From the NCBI GenBank assembly GCA_900073065.1, contig FJOG01000001.1:618082-630106 (forward strand): a DNA stretch of 12,025 bases, written 5' to 3'. The notes under the pieces were generated by a model. The model was not told where the DNA came from. It searched no databases and saw only the letters and a program-made list of their open reading frames with translations. Numbering within the stretch: the first letter of the stretch is position 1; each line of letters begins with the position of its first letter. Both the position numbers and the translations under genes were made by a program. Origin of the DNA: Phialocephala subalpina (taxonomy: Eukaryota; Ascomycota; Leotiomycetes; Helotiales; Mollisiaceae). This document shows positions 1-8,132 of this stretch, one piece after another.

Positions 1-87
1 CCTCGAGTGGAGTCCCCTCTCCTTGTCTATTATCTAGGGTAAAGAGCGTTAGAACGTGTGCCCTGCATTGCAACTGGTCTCGTCACT

Positions 88-1243
88 ATGGCTGCATTGA
101 GAATCATAAAACCTGGTGTTGCCTTTATATCTGGAGCCGCCTCGGGTTCGTTGGTCACCTCAAGAGGATACTTCTTTTACGTAATCTGCAAATCTTCGGA
201 AGGCTGACGATACTTTCTCCTTTTTTCTATAGGTATTGGAAAAGCTACAGCATTCGCCTTTGCGAAACACGGTGTTAATAAGCTAGCGCTGGGTGATATC
301 AATAACTCAGCTCAAGCCGCTGTTAGCAAGGAGATCCAAGCCAGCTATCCGGATGTCGAAATACAGAAGCTCTCTCTTGATTCAGGTGACGAAAAATCCA
401 TCGTCAACGCTCATAAAGATACCATTAAAAGATTTGGAAGAATCGATTATGCCGTCAACAACGCCGGAGATTCAGGAACTCTGAGACGCTCGACAGACAT
501 GACGACAGAAGAGTTCAACCAGGCAATTCATGTGAACATGACAGGAGTATAGATCGCTCAAAGGGTACAGCTTAGTCAAATGATGAAGCAGGAGTCCTTG
601 GCTACAGGGTATCTCAAGTACAGCCAGTTCAAATTCTGGTGTGGTACTAACGGAGCGCCTAGATTGAATCGCGGAGTTATCGTCAATGTGGCCTCGATAT
701 ATGGTATGGTCTGTGGGACAAATACAACATCTTACAGTACGAGTAAGTTTAGCGTCATAGGCCTCACCAAGAGTGTAAGCTACAATAATATCCTACTTTT
801 CCATGATACGGCGAGTCTCTAATCATTCATTGTAGGACTCAATGAACTATGCTCCGCATAATATTCGCATAAATGCTGTTTGCCCAGGGTAAGTTTTTCA
901 AGCGGTTTAGTAGACTGTAATCTCTTGACTGCCTGCTCTTACATTGCTTGCCATAGTTTCATCGCCACTCCAATGATGGGAGATGTTGTCAATCGGCCAG
1001 AAGGGAACTCGAAAAGGTTCAGGGATGGGACGCCAATGAGACGTTTCGGAAAGCCCGAAGAGGTATGTTATGCCACTCAAGACTAAACATTGCCAGAAGC
1101 AGAGCTCACTACGATCAAAAACCTAGATTGCCGACGCTATCATTTTCCTGTCATCTAAAATGAGTGCTTTCATCACCGGCCAGGGATTACCTGTCGATGG
1201 GTATGCAGGTCCACGAATCTTTAACAAGATTGACTTCTTCTAA
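88..1243 (+). pseudogene. Short-chain dehydrogenase/reductase gene, five exons, single nonsense codon
   Basis: Classical SDR oxidoreductase, probably NAD-dependent, cytosolic. Inferred exons are 88-145, 233-774, 836-888, 957-1062 and 1127-1243; the introns (87, 61, 68 and 64 nt) have GT...AG ends, and CTGAC or CTAAA branch-like sites are seen in introns 1 and 4. The summed length, 876 nt, keeps one frame and would give 291 residues, normal for the family. Visible motifs: dinucleotide loop SGAASGIG (about residues 15-22), Asp41 ending beta-2 (favours NAD over NADP), NNAG, catalytic Ser174, and YSTSK with Tyr187 and Lys191, then a late PVDGGY-like end (PVDGYAG). The ATG at 88 is chosen because it places the Rossmann loop near the N-terminus. 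The only lesion is TAG at 550-552 (codon 126), in a helix (TGV-stop-IAQR) where relatives usually have Trp, so TGG to TAG is the likely event. It converges on the next SDR, 193 bp away. Substrate is not predictable. Confidence 0.85.
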
Positions 1244-1436
1244 CAAATGAGTAGTGGCTACACAACGGCTGCGAGTTGATTATGTTGTTCACAGTATGCC
1301 ATGTCACACATTGTTGTGATACAGTACAGTCTTGTTTTCGGTTTGTTGCGCGTATAAGTGGTGATGGATTTGGCAGCGGACCTTTGGTGAGGATAACCAC
1401 AAGCATCACAGCCAGAGATATAGCGTCACAGAACAT

Positions 1437-2598
1437 TTAAATTGTAGTAGTGAAAATTTCGTTAACTGCCGCCAATACCTCTGGCGTCAATGAGCTTCTA
1501 CCTCCCGCTTTGTCTCCAAACATCAATTCCGAAGCTGCTTCATAGCCAGCCTCAATTTCACGAAACTTATTATTGTTCACTTGGATGGTTCTCGCATGGT
1601 AGTCGTCCCGGGTAGACAGAAACAAAGCAGCCAAAGCAACCGTTTCTGATGGTTGGACAATGACCCCAAGCTGCCGCAACCGCGCCACTCCTGCTTCAGG
1701 CACCATCCCAGTATCCGTGAAACCCGGCGCGATGCTACAAGTTATTGGTCTTAGTGAATGGTCTAATGCATAGATTACGGAAAGTTGTCTGACATACCAA
1801 TTTAGACGAATGTTCAAGGGAGGAAGAAATCGGCGTAGAGCTCGCATCATTCCAATTGCACCATGCTTTGTAGATGCATAGATGGGACCCCCGAGTGGTG
1901 CCGAATACCCTATAAGCAGTGTCAGAATATGTCTCTGCCGTAGACGTGTTGGCTAGTTTGATTCCCCTACCCGCTTTGGAGGCGGTGACCACAATTGCAC
2001 CCCCCGAGTTTTGTTTTCGCATATGGTGAATCGAAAGCTTCACAGTATTCAGCAGACCAATAAGATTCACTTGAACGGCAAGGTATTTTGGCTCCAGAAG
2101 CTGGCCATCTTCTCCTAGAACGTCGGCAAAGGTGTTTTCGGGGCCACCGACTCCAGCCTGCTTTCATTGAGTAAAGTCTCGAATTCACAGTAAGCAGGGC
2201 GACTGACATTGGCGAAAACAATGTCGAGTTGACCATGTTGCTTGGCACAATAATCGAACAAGCTGACCAAACTCTTCCATTGGGTAATATCCGTGGTTTG
2301 ATAAGAGACCCCTTCCAAAGCCTCTTTCGGCGGCCTTAAATCTCCAATCACAACCGTGGCGCTGTTTCGTATCAGTCACAGCTAATTCAATCTCGGAATT
2401 GATGTCCCAGACCCTCTTTGAAGGAAAAGCTTTGCAGCTGCAAGGCCAATACCTGAAGAGCCCCCTACGACCATCAGCATTCATTATTCGGATACTCTGA
2501 ACAGCGCGTTTGTCAAGTGATGGTTACACACCTGTTATCAACGCCACTTTCCCCTCAAGTCGGGATACATTTTGTGTAGTGATGTTTAGGTCCGCCAT
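1437..2598 (-). CDS. Short-chain dehydrogenase/reductase, six exons, intact
   Basis: NAD-type SDR, resembling fungal 15-hydroxyprostaglandin-dehydrogenase-like proteins. Exons read on the minus strand: 2598-2532, 2464-2413, 2361-2208, 2157-1971, 1909-1798 and 1734-1437; introns of 67, 51, 50, 61 and 63 nt all have GT...AG borders. Joined exons total 870 nt and give 289 residues with no stop and correct phase at each junction, which is strong support for the model. Motifs: TGGSSGIG (residues 22-29), GDL with Asp47 ending beta-2 (NAD preference), FANAGVGG (about 89-96), VNLIGLLNTVK, catalytic Ser151, Tyr164 and Lys168 in YASTK, and NCIAPGFTDT after beta-6. The C-terminal tail beyond the core is about 50 residues. 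ATG at 2598 is the first in frame and leaves a normal short N-terminus. It is divergent from the beta-lactamase-fold gene, sharing a 441-bp upstream region. It is the only cluster member here with no visible lesion; substrate is unknown. Confidence 0.9.
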
Positions 2599-3039
2599 GA
2601 TCTCAGTCTCTGAAGAAACGATGAGCTCTCCGTCGAGAAAAAGCTAAGCATTACAAGAATGGCATGCTATCAAGAAGATGCATACGGAGGTCCTAGGGCT
2701 AAGGGCACACCGCCTTGCGGCAAAACTTGATTGGTAAAATCCGTTCTGCCGCGAAGGCGGTTGGCCCTGGCACCTCTGTAGTCAGCGAAGATCGATTATT
2801 CGGGGCTTGATAAGTCCGTGCCGGTCCGTTGGAGATGGGCCGGAGCGGAACGGGTACAGGGGTTATTGGCGTCCCACCAACCAGGAACCGGGACAAAATT
2901 ACAAGCTTAAGGAGTATCTCCGTACCGTACCGAGTGCACGAGTCTAGGGCGGGCTGTTGAATCGAGCCTAATTTGGACCTTGCTGTTCTAATGCCCTCTT
3001 CGAGTCGTATAGTATGCTTTGAATCCACTGAACAAATGA
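2599..3039. promoter_or_regulatory. Divergent intergenic promoter with CCG/CGG motifs
   Basis: This 441-bp gap separates the starts of the intact SDR (leftward) and the beta-lactamase-fold gene (rightward), so it probably carries both promoters. It contains paired trinucleotides of the kind bound by fungal Zn2Cys6 regulators: CCG-N5-CGG at 2710-2720, CCG-N6-CGG at 2749-2760 and CGG-N2-CGG at 2841-2848. The motifs are seen directly; their use as operator sites and any co-regulation are inference. Open frames crossing this gap do not resemble a known protein. Confidence 0.4.
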
Positions 3040-4558
3040 ATGATGACGGTCGAGAGGAAAGAAGCATCAGAGCAAGAAATCCACGCTCTTGATATGGGAG
3101 ATTTTGCTGAACTCGATCGCCTTCTTGAGGAGACAGTCGCTGAGCCGAATGGACTCCCTGGTGCTGTTCTCGTGGCTCTCAATAGAAAGGGTGCCGACTC
3201 CTTGCGGGCATGCCCTTTACGTGCTAATTCTGAGTTCCAAGGGAGACTCTGTACGCGAAATGTGCAGGAAAACGCTCCTTGAGTCCAGATTCTTCAGAGA
3301 TGACTATGGACACGGTCTTCTAGTTGGCCTCTTTCACCAAATTTATGACCGCAATCGCAGTTATACAATGCGTCGAGAAAGGATTGTTGAATCTAGATGA
3401 GCCTATCGGCAATATATTACCCGAATACCTAGAGCCAAAAATCCTACGAGGATACACAGCTGAGGATAAGCCCATACTTAAGAAAGCTCAATGTACCCTT
3501 ACTTTACGGTCGAGACATTCGTCCCTAGTGTTTAATATGTTGGCTGACTCGATGATCTAGTCATCTTCTAACACACTCGAGCGGGCTAGGCTATGATCTG
3601 TTTGATGAGAGATTGGTTGAGTGGTCCAAGAAAACAGGCCGCAAAGATAACCAGCAAAGTAGCACTTTGGTAAGAAGCCTACTTTACGGACGGAGATGTC
3701 CTAACGGCCATATTATATAGGAAGGATTCAAGTACCCACTACTCTTTGAGCCCGGCTTTGGCTATGTCTACAGTGCCGGCCTAGACTGGGCTGGTCAGAT
3801 GGTGACAAACCCACCTTCAATCAACCAGAGTGCATGGGGATTAACCAAACCTGTAGGTCGAGCGGGTAACTAAGAGCACGTCACTCGAGGCCTATTGCCG
3901 GAAAAATATATGGGAGCCGCTCGGACTCAATGGAACCACGTTCAAGATTTCAAACAATACAGAACTTTCCAATAGGCGTGCTAGGCTTACAATTCGAAAG
4001 CCGGAGGGCTCACTGGCTCCGGGCACCCACCAGCCCCGAGATATAGGTGCGGATATTTGCTCCGGTGGAAGCGGGCTTTACGGCACAGGCACAGACTACA
4101 TTCGAGTGCTTGCCGATATCATCAACGATGGAGGGATTCTACTCAGGCCCGAGACAGTTAAGGAGATGTTCAGACCACAGCTGCCCGATGCCAGATACCT
4201 CCAAGAAGCCTTTAACTCGTCATTCGCCAGTCCGATGAGAATGGCACCAAATTGGGACAACCCGACGGCTGCGGTACAATACGGACTGAGCTTCTTGCTA
4301 AATGTGCACGAGACGTCAACTGGAAGGGCGGCTGGCTCCGCGCAATGGTCTGGGGCCGCCAACACGTACTGGGTAAGTCTCACATGTACTCGCTTCCCAT
4401 AGTGATAGTTTTTCTAATACCAGGCCTAGTGGGCAGACTACAAAAAAGGTATTGCAGGCGTCGTAATGGCGCAAACTCTGCCCTTCGGGGACCAAAGAGT
4501 CATAGAACTTTACAAGGCATTCGAAACGGCGGTCTACAAGAACGCGGATAAAGTCTAA
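3040..4558 (+). pseudogene. Beta-lactamase-fold serine hydrolase/transesterase gene, six exons, single nonsense codon
   Basis: Member of the serine beta-lactamase/penicillin-binding-protein-like family that in fungi includes esterases and LovD-type acyltransferases; it is not expected to be a resistance gene. Inferred exons: 3040-3190, 3235-3508, 3561-3669, 3721-3801, 3857-4372 and 4430-4558, totalling 1260 nt (419 residues, typical length). Introns 2-5 (52, 51, 55, 57 nt) have GT...AG ends and restore family sequence exactly; intron 1 (44 nt) is less certain. Motifs: active-site SxxK as SFTK (Ser83, Lys86), HLLTHSSGLGYD after exon 2, the Tyr motif region PGFGYVYSAGLDWAGQM (Tyr195 probable), SGGSGLYGTGTDY, and QWSGAANTYW-WADYKKG near the C-terminus. 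The one lesion is TAG at 3321-3323 (codon 80), three residues before Ser83, in DTVF-stop-LASFTK where relatives have Trp. ATG 3040 is followed by a second ATG at 3043. Any product would end before the catalytic Ser. Confidence 0.87.
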
Positions 4559-4788
4559 ATGGAGCATGAGCAGGTCGTGCCTTACTTAATTCAAGGTCAC
4601 AGTAGACTGCCATATTAGGCTACCCGTATAAAAGCTTGATCGTCGTCGCACAAAAGAAATCTTATGGGATAGATCCCTATTGCAATTTATCGAATAGCCG
4701 CTTGCGTCAAATAGACTCCTTCGAGAAGGCGGACATCGCTATTCCCAATAACTCCTTTCCAAGAGCTGAATGAAAAGGCCAGCACCCA

Positions 4789-4932
4789 TCAAGTGGTGTA
4801 GAAGTGCAGGAGTGTATGAGGCGTTTCCAGAGACTTAATAATCTGGAAGCTCGTCTCGGAAACTCTCTCAAGCTTGGACACGTCCATGCCTAATCCCTTC
4901 ATTGACTGTTTTGTGTAGTCAAGGACGGCTCC
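4789..4932 (-). other. Unassigned exon-like open stretch
   Basis: The minus strand between a TAG at 4935-4933 and the TGA at 4791-4789 encodes about 47 residues (starting GAVLDYTKQSMKGLG, ending LLHFYTT) with a helical, protein-like composition. The upstream TAG lies in GTGTAG, which could be a splice acceptor, and a further helix-like frame (LKENYDNQRCELEST) precedes it around 5025-4980. This may be the 3' end of a gene or a relic. I do not recognise the family. The rest of 4559-5005 holds nothing else I can identify. Confidence 0.25.
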
Positions 4933-5005
4933 CTACACCTGGGTATATCAGGACGGAAGTTCTAAGGCAGATTTAAGAGTACTTTCAAGCTCACACCGTT
5001 GGTTA

Positions 5006-5690
5006 TCATAGTTTTCCTTCAGCGTCGAAGCTGAAGTTCCTCCCATCCTTCTCTATGTCCTTCCCTGCCCATCCGCTTCTCCTACTAGGTTCCATGACTC
5101 TCTCGGAAGCTGCTGTAGAGTAATTAGATCTCCATGATTTGCCACGAAACGATAGCTGTTAATCTTCAAGCGGCAAATAATATAGCCTCGGAAAAGTCTA
5201 CCGTCACGGTTGAATTCGACCGCGTATGACTGATTTTATCAGTAAAGCGTATATCGGAGACTGAGCTATGAGATCAACCTCAATTCAATGGTCGCCTCAC
5301 CTTCTGCCTGAGTAGCTAGAGGTGGAACTGTCACGTCGGCGATGATCTCGGGTAGGGGGTTCATATTTTGATAGTGATTTGCGTTCTTTCGCGGCGGAGA
5401 AGAAAGATAGATGACTTGTTAGTAAGTCGTCATGCCGCCGTATCCTAGAATCAACTTATAACGGATATCTCTTCTCCTCAGCGTTCGCGCTATCTCTATA
5501 ATTGCCTGTAGAACGGTTATAGGAGTCAATCGGCGTTCACTATGGTCTTGGGGCTACTCACATGCACTGAATAATTATGCCTTGCGTCTCCAAACGACGT
5601 CAATCCTCCCAAAAGTGTGATAAATTTAGAGGACCCTGTAATTGGCAGCCCTAGAGGTTGACAAGTAAGTTTGGGAACGATTGAGAAACA
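5006..5690 (-). pseudogene. Thiolase-like acyltransferase, 3' half only, interrupted
   Basis: C-terminal half of a thiolase-like protein (acetyl-CoA acetyltransferase/SCP-x-like, with the additional C-terminal domain of type-1 thiolase-like proteins). These act on 3-ketoacyl-CoA or related thioesters. Seen on the minus strand: CFSIVPKL, LLGGLTSFGDARHNYSVHA (the thiolase GGL...NNYSxHA region, whose His is catalytic in thiolases), GYGGMTTY, then the C-terminal domain with GEATIEL, AVEFNRDGRLFRGYIICRL and YRFVANHGDL. One clean intron is at 5561-5506 (GTGAGT...CAG). Lesions: TAA at 5421-5419 in MTTY-stop-QVIYLSS, best explained as CAA to TAA; a one-base phase conflict around a probable intron at about 5278-5230; a one-base loss near 5061-5059, after which the frame ends at 5008-5006. 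Everything upstream of 5690 is missing: the frame meets a transposon-end-like sequence. The family's N-terminal half, with the nucleophilic Cys region, was not found in this window. Confidence 0.72.
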
Positions 5691-5722
5691 TTTAGGGGGC
5701 GGATGCGGACGCGGATATGGTG
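5690..5722 (+). mobile_element. Transposon-end-like sequence (hAT-like) at the thiolase break
   Basis: The stretch beginning TAGGGGGCGGATGCGG at 5693, followed by GACGCGGATATGG, has the TAGGG start and repeated GCGGAT-type subterminal units seen in hAT-family ends. It lies exactly where thiolase homology stops. The first part is shared with 7909-7927 in the same orientation and spacing. No matching inverted end or target duplication was found, so this may be a solo or deleted element. Family assignment is inference. Confidence 0.35.
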
Positions 5723-6309
5723 ACTCCAAGTTCACCATCCTTGCCTGAGCTACTCATAAGGCAAGCATCGTGAATCCGTGAAGGTAGTCAGTATCGTGAC
5801 CGTAATGGAAAACAATGCTATCTTCTTTATTCGCAGCGTAGACATGGAAGGCTGTGAAGAGGCACATAGAGCGTGCAAGCGGGAACTGAGAAAGGACGAG
5901 AGTCGCTGCTCTGATAGGACCTTCTTTCGACGACTGACTCCGGGAGAATGAGTTCATGATCTAGGAGGCGACAATCAGGAGACTGAAATATACTGCTATG
6001 GGAAGGAATAGGAAGCTGCAATAAATTTAGACCTTCTTCGGCTGATCTCTTCCCAAGTGCTACTTGAGGCATTGGGCATTTCAGCTTCGAGGCAGCAGGA
6101 GCAGAAGCGACGGTTTAGTTAATTGGGGCCATTACAATAGTGAGAGCCGAAGTGGTGTTGAATCTGTTTCATGGAAAAAGCGACGAAATGAGTAACGGGC
6201 CTTGAGACTCAGGTTGAGTGTCCCAATTGTCAAGTCTGGAGCTCATCGGCCAGAATGGTTATCGTGCCTATGCGTCAAATTCTGAGGAAGGTCTCTAACA
6301 GCGTATAAA
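5723..6309. other. No recognisable gene
   Basis: Three overlapping minus-strand open frames of 67-81 codons occur between 5754 and 6072, but none matches a family I know, none continues the thiolase N-terminal half, and their composition looks like chance coding. The segment may be the interior of a degraded element inserted in the thiolase gene, or unrelated spacer. Confidence 0.4.
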
Positions 6310-6515
6310 TTGAATACATTACATCATATTATCCGCCTTTAATTTCATGTAATCACACAACAATTCTACTAATTATAATTACAAAATGCAGATTATAATT
6401 TATTAACTTGTATATAAGATGCATTATAATTTGCATTTTGGGAAAATGTTAATTATAATGTGACGTAGTTAATACATTATAGACATAACTATAATGTATA
6501 AACTGCATTTTTCTT
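6310..6515. repeat. AT-rich segment with nested inverted repeats (MITE-like)
   Basis: A 200-bp AT-rich patch just downstream of the FAH-family gene contains ordered inverted repeats. AAAATGCAGATTATAAT at 6383-6399 and its inverted copy ATTATAATTTGCATTTT at 6423-6439 match at 16 of 17 positions, with a 23-nt loop. A second perfect pair has 11-bp arms at 6472-6482 and 6489-6499 with a 6-nt loop. CTGCATTTT recurs at 6503-6511, inverted relative to 6383-6391. Repeated TTATAAT cores suggest a small non-autonomous element, but no target duplication was identified. Confidence 0.4.
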
Positions 6516-6586
6516 GCACACGCTGGTCTCCAAGAGTTCTTCCATGGGAAATGGTCAGGTGATCATTTGTTGCCATAGTGCCGCGC

Positions 6587-7637
6587 CTATCTTTCCTGAC
6601 TTATCGATTGTTGATCAAAAACCATTCTATTCGCGATTCTCCCAATACCTTCGATCTCTATCTCGACAAGATCTCCGTCCACCAAAAATTTCGGTCCGCC
6701 TCTCTGAAATGCGCCGACGCCACTTGGCGTTCCGCTGAGAATGATAGTTCCCTTTCTAAGTGTCTTGTCGCGACTTAAGTGCCGAACTATCTTGGGGACG
6801 CTGAAAATCAGATCATTAGTCCCAGACTCCTGTCTCAGCTCTCCATTGACCCTGGTCCGAAGGGTCAAGGTACCAGGATCAACAATGTCGTGAGAGGACA
6901 CCAGTACAGGGCCAAGAGGCGCAAATTTGTCGAAAGATTTCCCATAACTAGCCTCCGAGATATTCTGCCAATACCGGCTGGAGATATCGTTGCTAACTGT
7001 GTATCCAAGACGTAATCCATAGGATTCGAATCCGCGGGGATGTTGTGGCAATCGCGACCAATTACAATAGCAAGCTCGCCCTGGAAGCGTCAGCCATCGC
7101 CGACAACACGCAAAAGAAGTATTGCGAACCTCATAATCTAAGCCTTGTGCTTCGGCGTTTATGGGTATATCTTGGTATGGATTTGCAAGAGAATCTGTTC
7201 ACGCCAATCAGCTCGTTTCGGGAGACATGTTTTCGATACGGGTTGTGTAACCACCGACCTAGGAATTTCACAAAACTGACGGGATGTGATGGAATAGCGA
7301 ACTAAGAGAGACACTGTCAGTACAAAAATCCTGAACCCTATACTTGGAATGACTTGAAGCTTCATACTCCGCCTTCTTCAGCGTGTCTCCGGTAGTTTAA
7401 TCCAATCCCATGAATGAATGACCCGAATGGCACCAGACTTAAGATATGGGATACGTTGGCTGTCTTGGAATCACTGATACGAAAGTCCTCGTTCTAGGGA
7501 AGACTGCCCTCGTAAATGGGTATAGTGATACCATGCAGATCGCTATACCAGGGATACCACTCAGGGACCTCACCGTAGCATACAATTCCTGCAAAGTCGG
7601 AGAAGCGAATTAGACGATGGAATTTAGGAGCTACCAT
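6587..7637 (-). pseudogene. Fumarylacetoacetate hydrolase family gene, four exons, two lesions
   Basis: Metal-dependent FAH-family enzyme; relatives hydrolyse, hydrate or decarboxylate beta-dicarbonyl or acylpyruvate substrates. Inferred exons: 7637-7368, 7301-7259, 7194-7130 and 7080-6587; introns of 66, 64 and 49 nt with GT...AG ends. Family landmarks in order: RLIRF near the N-terminus, IGLNYRRHAEEGG, IPSHPVSFVKF, DSLANPYQDIPIN, LDYEGELAIVIGRD (the Glu126-x-Glu128 metal ligands), GYTVSNDISSRYWQ, KSFDKFAPLGP (metal-ligand Asp, about 177), GTPSGVG and VEIEIEGIGRIANRM. Expected length about 290 residues, normal for the fungal family. Lesions: TAG at 7496-7494 (codon 48, SLP-stop-NEDF; from TGG or CAG) and a one-base loss near 7006-7005, where DYVL must join GYTV (TTGGA for TTGGGA). 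The frameshift is in a short G run, so a sequencing error is possible. The start lies only 13 bp from an AT-rich relic, so its promoter may be lost. Confidence 0.83.
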
Positions 7638-7649
7638 ACTTGCGTAATC

Positions 7650-7860
7650 TGATCTTTTTATTTCTAGATGTATTAGATTATATTTATTTATAAAATATTA
7701 TATATTTTTATATTTATTAAATAAATTTATAAGAATTAATTGGTATTTTATTTTTATTTTTTATTTGTCGAATATAAAATAAAAATAAAAGTATTACAGT
7801 TTTCTAGTTCTCATATATTTTACTTCCCGATATTAATTATTACAATGATCAAATGTACTT
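7650..7860. repeat. AT-rich relic with 15-bp perfect inverted repeat
   Basis: Nearly pure A/T sequence starting about 13 bp upstream of the FAH-family ATG. It contains TTTTATTTTTATTTT at 7746-7760 and its exact inverse at 7776-7790, separated by 15 nt. The composition matches the right-end AT block and suggests a small RIP-degraded insertion. The open frame at 7740-7967 is low complexity and is not a gene. Confidence 0.45.
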
Positions 7861-7908
7861 TATTAATGACTTTCTCTCGCATGCCCCTTTTCCACCGAAG
7901 CTCGCTAA

Positions 7909-7940
7909 ATTTAGGGGGTCGATGCGGGGTAATGCGGGGT
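7909..7940 (+). mobile_element. Second transposon-end-like motif
   Basis: ATTTAGGGGG, two variable bases, then GATGCGG (7909-7927) repeats the motif at 5690-5708 with the same spacing and orientation, and continues as tandem ATGCGGGGTA-like units to 7940. Subterminal tandem units after a TAGGGG start are typical of hAT-like ends. No coding part of an element is visible nearby. Confidence 0.35.
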
Positions 7941-8132
7941 AAAATGATCCTTCGGCCTTCGATCTAAAGAAAGACAGCGCAGGGCAGAAAACCCCGAGAG
8001 AGGCAAAGGAGAATCTTTGAACTATCATTAAGCACTACTGCATTTTTATTTCGGAATTCTTCTCAAGGCACGGAATGGATGGAATGTAGTGCTCTTTCCA
8101 ACTCCTGCAGCATCCAGCATTAACGACCCCAG

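Noticed and set aside
550..630. Intron starting GTATAG at 547 that would remove the TAG in the first SDR
   Set aside because: It would delete a conserved helix (IAQR...LSQMMKQE) that is present and in frame after the stop.
2699..3067. 122-codon minus-strand frame in the divergent promoter
   Set aside because: No recognisable motif, overlaps the start of the beta-lactamase-fold gene, and composition looks accidental.
550..3323. UAG reassignment or programmed readthrough
   Set aside because: TGG encodes Trp elsewhere in the same genes, no CUA-type readthrough context follows either TAG, and the phosphodiesterase ends normally with TAG.
5418..5424. TACTAAC on the minus strand as an intron branch point in the thiolase-like gene
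   Set aside because: The family sequence continues in the same frame on both sides of the TAA (MTTY then QVIYLSS), so a nonsense codon explains it better than an intron.
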